From: Ampullaceana balthica
Taxonomy: Eukaryota; Mollusca; Gastropoda; Lymnaeidae
Direction of reading: 5' to 3'
Length of the DNA stretch: 64,000 nucleotides
Assembly (NCBI GenBank): GCA_944989445.1
Contig: CALYLW010000316.1
Coordinates: forward strand, 558,001-622,000
Below, one piece after another: positions 33,501-46,204 of the stretch. Position 1 is the stretch's first letter. Every line of letters starts with the position of its first letter. The translations under genes and the position numbers were made by a program. The notes beneath the pieces were generated by a model. The model worked only from the letters and a program-made list of their open reading frames with translations. It made no database searches and had not been told where the DNA came from.

Positions 33501-36500
33501 TTCTATAAAATAAAAATAAATCTAGTGGTACTGGCATAACATCACTTAACTACATTTCTATAAAACAGAACACAAAGATACAAACATTAAATTTAAATGA
33601 GTTTGTGTTATTTGTAAGAGTTTCTAGCTTCATCAGATAGTGAGAATTTTATCTGACTTTTATGTAATATATATAATTATCATTATGCATGCTGAGATAA
33701 TTAATAAATTATAGATCGTTCCAAAAACATTGATACCAGAAATTATTTTTAATACAATTTCTGAGCTCTGCTTACTCCTCCATTCTTTGTTTCTTAGCAC
33801 TGAGTTTTTCCTGTATTATCCTTTCCTGTCTTTTCTTTCGTTGCTGCAGCTGCTCATTTAAGTGAGACACTTGATTATGATACTGCTTAATTATCTGGTC
33901 TGTCACTGACGAAGGTAAAGGGGTGCCAGCTGCCACCCTTCTCTCCAGTTCATCCTGAAAGTAAAGGATCCAACTTTTAAACTTTATAGCCAGGCTTTTA
34001 TTTTTAACTGTTCCATTTCCACACTTAACTAAAATAACAGCATATTTGTTATTTAACAGAAAAACAAAAACAAACTTAAGATACCCAATAAGTCACATGG
34101 TTTATTTGAAAGGGAAAAGCTTTAATATCATTATTTCAGTCAAAGTTAGTAAAAGTAATACATGTAATCCCCATTACCCATTGTAAAGTTTAAGGGGCAC
34201 TTTCTTCAAATTAAAACCACAACAAAATTGGTTGAAAGTACATGTATTCTAAGAATCCTGTTATTTCAAAATTATTCAAAGTGAATTTAATTTCTAAAGT
34301 ACCTGTAGCTGTTTTAGAGTCTGGTCCTGCTTTTCTAAAATGGCTTTCCTTCTTGCCTGACCGATCTAAAAAATTAATTACACATTTTTTAAAATTAAAT
34401 TAAAGATTATTTAGATTCAAAATATTCATGTTAAGGCAGAATGCTTTATTGGTACACTTAAAAAAACTAAAGAAAATTTTTCACTCCTAATGATTTTCAT
34501 TCTAAATGAGAAGGCATTTTCAAAACATTGAATTTGTTTCATTTTATACTCATATATTTTGGTTAAACTTTGTGACAGACCAGAAAGTAATTTTGTTTCT
34601 ATTTCGCAGTTGTCCAAAATAGAAAAAAGGTATATGATGCTAGATGTAAGATACATTTTTATAAAAATAGATAATCTCAAAGCTTACATTTTTTAAGGTG
34701 ACTTTTTTTTTACCTGAAGTCTTCCAATCAGCAGGCTTATTTCTTCGTCGTGTAGTTTCAGTGCTTCCTCAGTTTCTTGGGCTAATTGCTGTCTTAACTC
34801 TGTCACAGCCGCTTTTCTAGCCTCTTCAAGAGCTAACTCTTCCTTCTCTATTTTTCTGGCCTGGTTTCAAAATTTAAAGAATTTTTTTAATACTGCTAAG
34901 ATGAATGAAGGAATTAAGTTAATTTTTCATTGAAATTTAGTCTCTTTAATTACCAGATCTGCTTCAAGGTCTGCTATTTCTTTTTCTTTCATTGATTTTC
35001 TTTTACTTTGCAACTCCTGCTTCTGCTTTTCAAGTTCTTCCATTCGACCCTTTCTTTGATTCAATTTCATTTCTAAACTGAGAAAATAAAACATATAGAA
35101 ATAGAGTATTATAGTTGGTAATGGCTATTAGAATACACATGTTTTCTTAATCTATTATTCAAATTTACCAGTTTCACATACTAGATATCTAAGATAAATT
35201 TTTATTATCAATGCATTTTAGGATGACATTGACAAAAATAGACCTTAAAGAAAATTTGTTAAATAAAGTGATAGGCTTTTTCAACACAAAAATGAAAATT
35301 TTTAATTTCAATATCCCAGTAATGGAACTCATGAAAAATTATAAACAAAAAATAATAAATTTCAGTTTTTGTTTCTTTTGGGTCATAAAAACATAAAATG
35401 AATGACACTAATTATTAATACCTTTTCTGTTGTCTAAGTTTACTGGCAAGCAATTGGTTTGACAAGACTTGCATGTTGCGTTCATGTTCTCTTAAAATTC
35501 TGTTTTTGGCTCTGAGGACACAATATAGAATGCATAATATTTCTCCCTCATAATTACTTCAGTTTTCCAACTTAAGCAACTTTTTAGCTGTTTATGATAC
35601 ATTTTTATTGTAGCAATTTTAAGTTATTTCAATCCGATTTCAATTTTCAATTGATTGAGGGAATGGGGATTACAGTTCAGTTACAAACTTTCCACCAGAG
35701 CAAATTTAAACTGGACTATAGTTATAGATTACTACAATTACAATCTTCCTCCCTCTTGCCTTATAATGCCCTGCTGCTCTCTTCATGATTTGGACAATTC
35801 AACACAGCTACCTTGTACTTTATTTCCTACATAATCTTACTCTTCTGTTAGATCCATATTAGTGCTCAGCACTCTAGTTATAGTGGTTTTCTGTTCTTCT
35901 TTTAGCAAATCTTGCTCTTTTTGGTCTCGCGCTTCAGCTTCATCAGCATTAGCCAATCGTTGAAGAAGTTGTTCTTGTAGTCTGGCCATAACTGCTTGTT
36001 TTTCTCTCTGCTTTTTGGCTGTTAAATGTATTTGATTTTTTTGTGTGGATAATATTGTCATAAAATTTAGGTTACATCAAGTAAAACTTTATTTAACAAT
36101 CCAATTTATAATTTGCATAGTTAGTTTGAAATAAGATGCCGCCCATTAAATAATTTCACAAAACTACAAAGGGTGGCAAAGTCATTTATTGATTACTTAT
36201 TATGTTGAGGTCTAATTTTTTTTTAAAATGTTTAATTTATGGATTGATGTGTCACTTTTATTTTCATTGATCAAATGAAGTATATTAATATTATAGTATT
36301 GTAGATTAAACTTGAAAACTTAATTTTATTATTATTAAATATTGGGATTTAATTCTCTGAAGTGAGGGAACAAAATAACCTGTTTTACATTATTTATAAT
36401 GGCTATTCATTTTAAACCAACTATCAAACAATTGATGACTTTCTAGTTACAATGAACTTAATCTCCAACTTTCTATAGCCAATATAATCAAGTTAACAAG

Positions 36501-39500
36501 TCATTAAAAATCAGATAATTATTACACATGGGAGTATATTGGATATTAGAAGTAGAACATTTACTGATTTGGCCAGAATATAGTTGTTTGGTTCAGATGC
36601 AACTCATTTGAGTCCTATGAAACCTATATCCCTATTGCAATTGCAAATAACGCTGCAGCAGAAAGTACAGATGAATGGGCAGAAGAAGAGGTAACAGCAA
36701 AGGCAAAAGACAAAATTATTCAAGTTTGAGGGCACTGATGAAATGCCTATTCAGGCCATCACATGGCCATTGTTTGACCCATAAGTCGTCCAGGCTGAAC
36801 ACTTAAACTAATACCTTGAACTAAAGGCTAATAAAGCAGCAGCATGTGTATTGCCCTCCAGTGAATCAAATTAAGTATAAATCTTTAAATACATATAAAC
36901 AATAATATTAATGCAATAAAAAGCACCGCCTCAAATCAACAACATTAAGGAATTAAGCGGAGGAAGACCTAAAATTTAATGATACATGAATAGGATTTAA
37001 TTACCATTATAATCTGACATTTGTGCTTTATGCAGTTTAATAATTTTTTCAGATTCTGATACTGTTAGATTAGTTAGGCTTTCCAATTTCTCTGCTAGCT
37101 TTTCAGTCTCTTTATCCAGTGCTGTGTTTTCATTGTTGTTTATGGTCTGGTAATATTAAAAGTTAACAAATATTCAAATGCATTGGCAAAATTATTATAT
37201 GAACTCCTATGATTTCTATTATGTTAAAAACTGTTTAAAACATTCTATGTATCACAATACTAAAATTACTTATATTCTTTGACACAGAATTTGAATTATT
37301 AAATGATCTAATTTTTAAGACAGTAGTTATGTCGAAGCAAAAAAATATCAGCATTAAAATTAAACTAAACTGAGAATCTGTGTTAATGAAATATATCTTT
37401 CAAACATATAACACCAGACTATCAAGAGTTCAACAGCTCATATATTTATTTAGATCTCCTTTGCAATAGATGACATGAATAAATCTTAATACTATACCAG
37501 TTTAGAGAATTACCTGTCTGAGTTTGTAAATCTCTTGGATTTCTTTCTGATCCAGTTCCCCACACAATGCTTCTTGTTCCATATGATGTTTAACTATCAA
37601 GTCATGAAAAAGCTACATGGAAAAAAAATTAAAAGATATTTATAATCTTATTTATGTTATCCTTTATATTTAAATGAATAAGCATATATAGTTATCGTGA
37701 CCCGTCAAAATGGCCCCATTTTTTTTTGCATTTTAAGCTTTTGTCAAGTTTTTCACCCTTAAAAAAAAGTGGTCAAATTATTAAATCATTTCTTGTGAAT
37801 ACTTGTGATGTTATTATATTATTTCTCCTCAACAAACAACCGTGACTTGGTACCATATCGAGTAAAGGCTAATAGATTCATTCTTGTGATGTCATTATTA
37901 TTGTTTCTTGTGAACTAAATCTGACACTGAATCGGTGAGTAAAAATATTAATATAATATTTTATTGTATTTTTTACTATTAGTCCGGGGTCGTTTTAACC
38001 GGGGCCGTTATGTCGGAGCCCATTTGTCGGGTCTGTTTTGTCGTTTAATCATAGTTAATGATTTAATACATATTTTCAAACTTTGTACCTTGTTAAATTC
38101 AACTGTATTTGTAGTTTTATCAGCAGTTTGAATAAAAACAGCTTTCTCTTTTTCTTGTTTTTTCATCAACTTAAAGAAACTGCTGAGTCTATAGTTTTGT
38201 AGAAGGCCATATTTTTCAGAGCACTTGTCATCAAAATCTAGAATAAAGACAAAAGATTACATTTAACCTATACAAGGAAACACTTCGATAACATTGAAAT
38301 ATTATTTGTAAGTGATATGTGAGAAATGCATTAATTATCTTGACAGCTAAATTTTCTGTGGCAATGATAAATCACCTCAAAGCTAAAATTCTGTTTATCC
38401 CTAAGTCTTGATTTCAAATTTATAGCCTAAGAAATTAAAAGACTTTGCTTTTTATATGCATTGAGAAATTAAAAGACATTGAAAAATTATTAAGGACAGA
38501 AAGCATGCAAGTTATCATGAAATGCTTTCTTAAAAAAACAAAAGTCCCTTTTAAGTACATGATATAGACTTAAATTAATTTTGTATGTATAAACATTCTT
38601 AAAATTACCTTTTGAATGGTATTTATGAATAATATTTAGATCTTTGCTGTAGTCTAAGATAATATTATCTGTCTGAGTTCCATGAGTGGAGTCTTCTTTT
38701 AGGCTTTTTGACAATAATTTCTTTAAAATGTCCACTCTGGTTTCTATATCAGTTTCAGCCTCTTTTGCTGTAATCTCTCTGTACTGTGTGTCTCTTTTTC
38801 TCTTTGCCAGTCTTTGTTCCAAAGCCTTTAGATATATTTTTAAAAGTTAAATCAGACTTATAATATGTTTAATAATTTTTTTTTATAATTGACTTATGAT
38901 AATAAAATGTGAAAGATTTTTCTATAAAGTTTTATCAATCCTGAGTAATCCTGTTAAAAGGGAGGTAATTTACTTGTACGTTTCATTTTTATTCATAAAA
39001 GAACTTAACCTCAATACATCTTAAACCTTGTTGTCAGTCTAACTAACTATTTCAATATCTGTATATCATTTTAGCCTTTATTATTCATTCACTTATCTAT
39101 AATAGCACTTGATTTTGTATGATTTTAATTAAGAATTGCAAGATTAATATTTAAAATATATGATCTAATAATTACCCTTCTCTGGCGAGCCTGCTCAATC
39201 CCAATTTTTTCCTCTACAACTGCCATATTGTTCATAAGTTTCTCTATTATGTCATCAATCTCAGATTCTGACATTCCAGATGATAGAAGAAGACTTTGCC
39301 TTAACTTGTCTCTATAATCCTTCTGAAGCTTTTTCTGTGAGTTTAATGTCATGAAGAAAATGTTTCTTGAAAAATTACAATCAAGGGAAGTAAGAACATG
39401 CAATATTATCAAATACATTTTGTAAAAATAAAATATAATCGTACTTTAAAAATCAAATAATTTACGAGGAAATATTAATTCGTTTAATCTGACAGTTTAC

Positions 39501-42500
39501 CTTTTTATTGTTAAAGTGAGAGTGTATTTTCTGCATCTCATTTTCAAGTCCCTCATCATTATCTTTGGCAAACTTGGAGTCATTGCGAATTTTCTGAAGC
39601 AATATTATATTAATGTTTTATAAAATTTAAGTTAGGTTGTTTCCATATCATCACAACAAATATGTAAAATAAAAGTTTTATAAAATAAAGATATTCCAAA
39701 AATTTTTAATGAAAAATATGCAGCCTTCTGCTAGTACTAAATTATGTAGCCAGAGTTATATATATTGTTTTAACAAAACAATACACTACCTCCTCAGCTT
39801 CTTCCTTTTCCCTTTCTATCATCATTGTCAAATCTTTTATATCTTCTTCTGTTTTTTTCATGAAGTTGATGCAGAAATTTTGTGTAATACCCCTTCTCTC
39901 TGCCTTTTTTTTAAGTATCATAGCCAAAGTTTTCAGCAAAAGCTAAATCATGTGAAAAATCAATAGCACTGTTGAATGTAATTCACACCTTTTTTTAAAA
40001 AATGGCTTGAATTTTTTTTTAACAAATAAAGGATTTGAAGATTAGATAAAACATTTTGTAATCCTTGTGAACTCTAAATAAAAAAAAATTCATTAAATTA
40101 TGTTAAATAGTTTTGAATTTAGGGTTATAATCTGTATGACACAACACGCTGACAGAATGTTCACAAAATGAATACAGTTAATAATTCTATGGTGATAGGT
40201 AGATTGTACAAAAATGGCTATACAATCCCTTCCCATCATTTAAAAAACAACAAATTTTGAAAATACTGTTTACAAAAGTTTAAGTTATAGATTAATAATG
40301 AATCAAGTTTTATTACTGTTTCCTTTTCTTCCTCGAAGGACCTTTCCATGGATATGAAGGCTGCCATATCTTGGTCAAGCATTTCTATCTCTGAATTACT
40401 GCTGTAAAATAAATGAAGATATATACTTTTCCTAGATAATGTATTTTAAAATGTGTTTTTTTTAATTCAACTTAAGATAAAAGCAGTAAGTTTTTTTCTG
40501 TCCAGTAATTATTTAAAAACTGATGATGGGGATGAAATTTATTACTTTATTATAATTATTTAAAAAAGCAATGATGAAATAATTAATAAGATACACAACA
40601 CCTTTATGAACAAAATGGAGATAAATTTTAATAATGTCAAAACAAAGTAAAAACTTAAGATGATTCAGTTAATGCAGAGGTCGACAAACTCCAGACTATA
40701 GACCAGATAAGTTCAATGTCGTACTATATAGTCTTATCTAGCACACACCTATATTTTATTATTGTATTTAGCCTAAATGAATGTTTAATTTTTTTTGGTG
40801 CTTTTCTTTCTTTTGCCTGCAGCTAAAGCTGAGATATGATTTCAATTTTAGAATTGATGTCAGGCACATGTATGGGAAAAAAAAACATGACTGGGTATGG
40901 ATATGATTTTTGTGTTAAAAAAACAAGTTCTCTCTTTCTGGTCTCAGATTCATTTACCAAGAAACATTTTTTAAAAATATTATGTATAAAGTAAAATCAA
41001 AATTTGTCAAATAAGAGCACTCTGCAATTTTATTTCAAGGTCATATTGATTTAAATATCAGAAGTATTGGCCCTAAATAAAGTTTAATAAAAACACCCTG
41101 GACTTTTATCTCACTGAAAATGCCCATGGTGAATTTAAATTCCTTAACTTATCACCAATAAAAACTAACACTAACACTTTAAATATATGAAAAATTTCTT
41201 TTTGTGACTGTTACAAAAGAAACTTCCAAAAGGAATATTGTTGTTTCCCAAACCTGTGTGCCTACTAATCACTCTGGAATAGCCTAATATTTACTGAACT
41301 ATATAATTATTTTCTAGCACAAAAGAAACACTAGTATAATTTTTTTAATTTAAATGTACTGGATACATACATATCCAAAATCTTCATTATGTTAAAGAAA
41401 ATAAAAATAGTGGGCACATATTCCATAAAAATATAAAGATCAGAAGAACAGCAAGAAGTAAGTGTTATCAATAGTTACCCCGTTTCATGATAAATTATTT
41501 TATATAGCTAGGTTAATTTAATTAAATGTGAAAGTTTTTAACGATTACAACAAAAAAAGCCTTGAGATGAATTTATAATCATGCAAGGGACCTCACCTAG
41601 TTGTCTGCTGCATGACATCAACCATTCCTCTTGACCATGCAGGATCCACATCTCCCTCCTTAGCTTCATCAATTTCTTTTTCATTCAGATTGGATAAACT
41701 ATGCTTTTTCCTCCAAAATCTGCTTACTTTGAAAGATTTTTTGTCTTTGAGAGATTTTCCCTTGTCTTTATCAATCTGATCACAGAAGTTTTAATCATAT
41801 TTAAATTCAAAATTTTTTAAACATAGCACATAATGGTTTTTTGCCATATGCATGATTTTAAATAAAGTCAAAATTTTGGATAATATTTTTAGGAAGCAAT
41901 AAAGAAACTTCATGTAATTTTGAAATTATAAATTTTTACTAAAAAATTTGTTAAATTTCATGAGATTTAAGATACCCATAAAAACATATAATCAGGTCAA
42001 TGTAAACCAATATCAGTTAAGCATGATTAGTTTATATTAGTAAATGTGTCTGAATATGAAGCCAATAGTGAATATATTGATAGAGGGTAACAAAAAGTTT
42101 GAAACATTAAATATGAGTCTTCACTTTTTCTTTAGTTTATATTTCAAGAAGATTTAATTATTGATATAAAATATTAATAAAATTGAAGTATACTTTACCC
42201 AGCCTTGAACGGATTTTGCCTCTTTGTCTTTAGAATTGCCAGCCTTGTCTAGAAGCTTTTCCTCATCTTGACGCTAAAACAGTAAATTGATAAAGATGCA
42301 AAGTCGCCTTTGAAAACAATAACAGACCTAAGGCTACAGCCTATACATGAAGGGTAGGAGTCAGAATGATCAAAACGTGGATTGTGGACCTTCATTATAC
42401 GTAATATAACATTGCAACAGTATTGTGTTAAAAATATAATTTTTAAAAAATACATGAGCATATGTAGAAGTAGAACTTATACTATCTTTATATATAATTC

Positions 42501-43288
42501 ACCAGGACAAGCACAAGACATGTGCACATAAACACGACGAATGACCCTTGCTAGGGTCGACCAATCACAGTTTATGGTTGGCAAGCGATGGTGGTGCAGG
42601 GTGGGGGCAGGTAACAACAACCGCAGTGCACATGTCTAGAGACCAACAATGCATCTGCGCTTTCCCCTCCCTCCCCCAACATTCACTCATGTTGTTTACA
42701 TTTCGTCATGCTGCTGTTTGTGTCCATTCTCCCTCCCCCCCCCCGTTCTTTGCACTATCTATGAGCAAGTCTGTGGCATATGCTACGCCGCGGGTCGTAT
42801 CTAGTATAGTATAATTAATAAAGCATATAAAATATAGTACATGTATTAGTGTGGTATATTAATATGGCAAACATTGTCATTATAACTTATAATTTTATGC
42901 TCCTATGGACTATAGTCTGTCAGTCTATGGGATATACTATAACTTCTATGACACTACAGCCAGGTAAACTAGAAACAGTACAGTCTGTACATGCAGCGTC
43001 TACTCTTCTATTGTATTGTTTTCCTATAAAATTTATTAAAGTTTAAAGTATTAATTTTTAAAGTTAGAATTTATAAGATCAACTCACTTTTTTCTTTTCT
43101 AAGGCTCCGAGAAAGGGTTTAGCAAGAATTAAAACTATTCCTGCCCCTATAACTAGACCAAGAAAAAAGGCGCCTGCTATCCATCCTTCTTGAATGGTAT
43201 ATTCATCTTGATCTTTCTCAACACTAACAGGAACGCAAAATGAATCTCCATACTGGTACCCCAGAGAGTAACATGTATTTAGGGACAT
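24572..43288 (-). CDS. EVC: EVC-like ciliary membrane coiled-coil protein
   Basis: In vertebrates EVC partners EVC2 at the primary-cilium base and supports Hedgehog/Smoothened signalling. The 22 coding exons, high to low, are 43288-43088, 42273-42199, 41775-41597, 40401-40317, 39942-39790, 39593-39501, 39334-39176, 38825-38609, 38237-38089, 37612-37514, 37146-37005, 36018-35841, 35511-35422, 35077-34954, 34860-34714, 34365-34303, 33954-33776, 31965-31897, 31628-31478, 27106-27016, 24959-24843 and 24735-24572. All are GT-AG and every phase matches. The sum is 974 residues plus TAG (human EVC is about 990). Residues 36-56 form one membrane helix. Most of the rest is Lys/Glu/Gln-rich coiled coil, with an acidic tail (SDDEGDSDD). 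FLSQLAQISKMP near the end resembles a conserved EVC segment. The start is chosen because TTTTTTAGCAG just upstream looks like a splice acceptor; an ATG at 43312 is an alternative. Small exons could have been missed. Confidence 0.75.
25588..26870 (+). mobile_element. Non-autonomous Helitron in an EVC intron
   Basis: It starts TCTATATATATAAAAATC after an A and ends CGACGGGTCTGCTAG before a T, the TC...CTAG and A/T target pattern of Helitrons. Bases 25800-26700 hold about three diverged tandem units of roughly 310 bp, each with TTGTATACAAAAACTTGG-type words, an AACTCCTAATGGCCACTCC-type block and a GGGGCCC patch. No Rep/helicase is encoded. It is in the intron between the last two small EVC exons (24959 and 27016). 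Confidence 0.85.
27335..27714. mobile_element. Foldback element in an EVC intron
   Basis: The left arm (27335-27448) and right arm (27600-27714) are inverted copies about 114 bp long with few differences. Both carry GGACACGC, TTTACATATAGAAAGTGCAC, GTGAACCTATCGACTGCAC and CCACGCTTTTATG or its complement. The loop is about 150 bp. Word sharing (ACTAAAAAGAA) and layout suggest the same type as the foldbacks at 7971 and 8640, but a different subfamily. Confidence 0.85.
28120..28290 (+). repeat. Dispersed repeat block, intronic copy
   Basis: CGATCGATCTGAAATTTTG, ATTGTCATCCAAGATCTATC and GATCTCTAGGACCATCAGAA are shared almost unchanged with 8476-8560 and 9196-9280. It is not coding. Confidence 0.75.
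28628..30356 (+). mobile_element. Decayed hAT transposon in an EVC intron
   Basis: The left end CAGGGTTGTCCAAAGTCCAG and the right end, finishing in GACGCCGCTG, are worn inverted repeats. The flanks GTTTGCAC (28620-28627) and GGTTACAC (30357-30364) match at 6 of 8. The interior carries transposase fragments on the + strand (separate entry), antisense to EVC. A terminus of the same family without the rest is at 54931. Confidence 0.75.
29150..30218 (+). pseudogene. hAT transposase pseudogene (GTF2IRD2-like class)
   Basis: Frame pieces at about 29150-29340 (the triplets around GLATLVCNKF are readable), 29368-29583, 29643-29843 and 29967-30218 follow the order of this class. They show an YRDVVYHNDVRF block near the NDVRWLS position, a middle SFPERSLNEQMQRYVAD segment, and the C-terminal LFGSTYLCEQTFSVIN with a KRIS...YLRDIIRI tail that marks hAT dimerisation. 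Stops and frame changes separate the pieces, and the N-terminal zinc finger is not recognisable. Confidence 0.75.
30357..31477. other. EVC intron sequence, nothing further recognised
   Basis: Between the hAT remnant and the exon at 31478 no exon or transposon border was found. Short frames here have no codon bias or splice support. Confidence 0.4.
32064..32244. mobile_element. CAATGTTCCCTC hAT MITE, copy 1 (EVC intron)
   Basis: Ends: CAATTTTCCCTCTAAGG and CTTGAAGGGAACATTG, inverted. Flanks: GTACCAGT (32056-32063) and GTATCAGT (32245-32252), 7 of 8. It has the same interior as 56098-56270, including TGCACAGCATC and GCGCAGCTT. Confidence 0.88.
32346..33431. mobile_element. GGGGCCATCC element with a nested MITE (EVC intron)
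   Basis: Outer ends GGGGCCATCCATATATGACG and ATATATGGATGGCCCC are inverted, with TAA on both sides (32343-32345 and 33432-33434). Inside each end is a run of CCCCCCTCCCCC words near CGTACG. A second, related element (32499-32879) is nested within, with ends GGGGCAGTCCATAATGACG and GACGGACGGCCCC. Neither codes for a transposase. TAA duplication suggests a Harbinger-type origin. Confidence 0.75.
37695..38045. mobile_element. Possible MITE in an EVC intron
   Basis: GTGACCCGTCAAAATGGCCC near 37698 is mirrored by CCATTTGTCGGGTCTG near 38020. The inner part is AT-rich without a frame. Target duplications could not be identified, so the borders are approximate. Confidence 0.4.
42485..42804 (+). mobile_element. 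Short complete Helitron in EVC intron 1
   Basis: It starts TCTTTATATATAATTCACC after A (42484) and ends CGCGGGTCGTATCTAG before T (42805), matching Helitron borders. At 320 bp it codes for nothing; the short frame inside has no family match. Relatives are at 16406-16645 (minus) and 9405-9508 (partial, minus). Confidence 0.8.
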
Positions 43289-44033
43289 TTTATTTCTGCT
43301 AAAAAAAAACATATTATCCAACTGTTAACTTGAACATCAAGCAATACCGGACCCAATAATTAATGACTCCAATTAACAAGTAGTGCGTTTCCTGTAATTT
43401 AATAATTGTTTACACGCCGAGGGCCGTAACTATGCAAATCGTCCAATCAAATTCCTAAAAAAAATTATTTGTGCTCTTTTCAACAAGAGAGTTGGTCAAA
43501 TTCATATTGTCTACGACGCAATGACAGATTTTACAAGCAAAACTGTAATAGTTATGAATGAAAATAATGATTAGGCTCACGTAAATGTTTTTATTTGTGG
43601 TAAATTAATTTAAAATCTCTAAGATACAGTCATAATTTAATAAAAATATGAATATTGTTCTTCGAACGGACGCGGTAGGTTCCTGTAATTGTACTGAGTA
43701 CTGTCTGTACTGTAACTTGTAGTAGTATACTCTGTAACTGTAGTTTACAGTGTGATTACTGTAATTGTAGCCTAAAACTGTAGCCTAATACTATTCATGG
43801 TTCTTGCGTATACCGCAAACTCTACTTGTGTACACTGACAATTTATTATTAAACTACAGTACTGAGAACAATTGACTGTAATTTGTAATTTGACTCAACA
43901 GTAACTGTGAGTTGAGTAACAGTAACAATCACAATCAGACAATTATTATCATGTAAATTAAATTTAAATGGTTTAGACTTTAGGCCTACATTTCATATTA
44001 TTAATTACTTATTCATTATCATTAGGGGGTGGC
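43289..44033. other. Region upstream of the EVC start
   Basis: This should hold the EVC 5' leader and promoter. A likely acceptor (TTTTTTTTTAGCAG, minus strand) lies just above the start codon, so a non-coding first exon is expected somewhere above. No TATA box or CpG-rich island was seen. Repeated ACTGTA words are common at 43690-43800. Confidence 0.4.
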
Positions 44034-45743
44034 CGTATATATTTTTTTATTATGTGCCGGATCCTGATAGTTGGCCCCAAATATTTGCCGGATCCAGATA
44101 TCTCCGGATGTTAGACTCCTTCCTAAGTTAGAGTTAGAGTAGAGCTTAAGGGGTGTACTTTACTACTTTCTATTTAGTATTTAGTACTATACTATTTATT
44201 AAAGTGTTTATTACCCAACATGTGGAGAGTATCTGCTATCTACAATGAATTGAATGAACGAACTTGAATGAAGTACTGTTTAGTGTGTACCAAGTGAACT
44301 GTGTTGTACCGAGTGTGTAGTCTAGTATACAAGAAGTCGTGATCTAGAGCCATAATAAAAACTAAGGTTGTTAAAACTGTTTTAAAAAAAGACAGGTTAA
44401 CCGCCTGTCCGTAATTTCCTAATGTTTTGAGAACCAACTAGAGAATGTATGACATTTTGGTACTTGTCTGTTATCCGACCACCAAGATTTTTTAAATTAT
44501 TTTTATTTTTTGTATTAACTGTTGTAAATAATATACATATTATTTATAAGCTATACTAATACAGTTTAAAATAAATTATACTTAACAAGATTGACTATAT
44601 TCACTTTATTAATTTAACTCTATTGAAATTTGACAAGAATGAGAACAGCACTGATTTAAAACAATCTAAACAATAAATGAAAGAAAGTTGCCATTAAAAA
44701 AAAATAGGCTGCCTTATGTATTATCAATTGTAATATAATATCACTATTTATTTTTTAAATTCGGCACGGATTACACTCACGAAACCGTTAATCACAGCCT
44801 ACATTTCGTTGATCCTATTACCGTTGCTAACACCCAACTAATTGAGCGGCCATGGAAATCAGTAAATGAGCCAAATAAACGCCACAACGGGACTCCATGT
44901 CATATTATAGATATAAAATTATATTAACATTTATTTAGTAGTAATTTGTAAATTGTAATAGCCTAAGTTTCGCTGGGGTTTCCAGCAGTTAATACCCCTA
45001 AAAAAAAATTAAAAACTTTTTGGTGGTCGTATAACAGACAAGTACCCAAATTTTTGCCTTGCGTTGTCTGATGTGATGTATCCGCCGCTTGCGTTCAGCT
45101 CTTTTTTGCTATGCCGCCAATTCAGGGGGGGGGGAATTTTTTATCGTCCAAATAAATACGAAAACCGTGATTATTAATAGTCAATTTTATATATTAAAAA
45201 TGCATATTATCATATAAAGACAGTTAATCATCTGGTATCTTTCCTCTTGTTATATAAATAGCAACTCTCGCGGCCTTGACCCTTTTTCACATTTTTACAT
45301 CATGGCCCGCTGTGTGTCAGTTCTTGTACTAAGCCTCGGCAACTAAGCTAATTAAAATTTAAAAAATTGTTCATCAGCCGAACTCTTCTAATAGTGATGA
45401 TGTGTATACTATTTATATACTGGAATAATCAGAAGGCACTTTGATGTTGCTCGCGTGTTTTCACTGGTATGCTGTCGTAACACCAAAAAAAATTTACTCC
45501 GGGTAATAAGCTTAACCGACTAATTGAAGTTAAGGTTAACCGGTCTTGTTAAAACAGGACCGGTCCCAATCTCAAGACTGGTTAACCGTTAACAACCTTA
45601 GTAAAAACTGTTCTTTTATTCAATTTATTTAATTTGATTTCAAATAATTCTTAACTACATTGATATCTAGATCCGACAAAATCTGCCATAAGTATTTGGC
45701 AAATCCAGATAGTGCCGGAGACCCAGATATCCGCCACCCCCTA
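44034..45743. mobile_element. AGGGGGTGG TIR element with 9-bp duplication
   Basis: The ends AGGGGGTGGC and GCCACCCCCT are inverted. Subterminal GCCGGATCCAGATAT-like words recur at both ends. The flanks are ATTATCATT at 44025-44033 and 45744-45752. A 9-bp duplication fits Mutator-like elements, but the class is inferred. Its middle is occupied by the element at 44363-45600. Confidence 0.7.
44363..45600. mobile_element. TAAGGTTGTTA element, copy B (nested)
   Basis: Ends TAAGGTTGTTAA and TTAACAACCTTA are perfect. Flanks ATAAAAAC (44355-44362) and GTAAAAAC (45601-45608) match at 7 of 8. It shares the GGTTAACCG words, the GAACCAACTAGAGAATG block and the CTAATTGAAGTT block with copy A at 16990-18006. 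No transposase frame was found. Confidence 0.85.
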
Positions 45744-45936
45744 ATTATCATTAGCACCTTAATTTATCAACAACTACATATGTACATTTTAAATTAGTAT
45801 ACTTATGATTAGTTTAGGTCATAATTAGTTACAAATTAGTTTGGTATAAATACTGAAGTAAGTATATAAGTGGAGTGGGACAGCAAATTAGGCTGGGTAG
45901 AATTTTTTAAATATATACATTGGGTATATGTGAGGG

Positions 45937-46196
45937 CAGTGCTTTTTTTCAGTGGGAACTCATGGGAACTGAGTTCCCATGCCTTTTTTGGCCAGATGTT
46001 GGAACTATATAGTCAGGTCGGTTTTTATTATAAATAAACTCTTTGAGTCTCTCATTTATTTCTTTAAATATCTGTACAATAAAATTTGTGTTCAGTGGAA
46101 AATTCAATTATAGACTATTATAGTATTTTCTGACATAAGTTAAAAAACAGATGTGAAATGAGTTCCCAAACATTTTTCGCTAGAAAAAAAGCTCTG
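45937..46196. mobile_element. 260-bp hAT MITE, perfect 8-bp duplication
   Basis: Ends CAGTGCTTTTTTTC and GAAAAAAAGCTCTG are inverted with one mismatch. TGTGAGGG flanks both sides (45929-45936 and 46197-46204). GAGTTCCCA words recur near both ends. Non-coding. Confidence 0.93.
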
Positions 46197-46204
46197 TGTG
46201 AGGG

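Noticed and set aside
35837..36061. Stand-alone small coiled-coil gene
   Set aside because: The splice sites and phases show it is one exon of the EVC-like gene; several other short Lys/Glu-rich frames between 31 and 40 kb are likewise exons.
36600..36860. Possible coding piece (Glu/Ala-rich) in an EVC intron
   Set aside because: Frames are short and interrupted, and there is no splice-bounded phase match with neighbouring exons.
40676..40760. hAT-like terminus (CAGAGGTCGACAAACTCC)
   Set aside because: Only one weak end is visible, with no partner end or duplication.
42548..42814. 88-codon frame in EVC intron 1
   Set aside because: It lies wholly inside a short non-coding Helitron.
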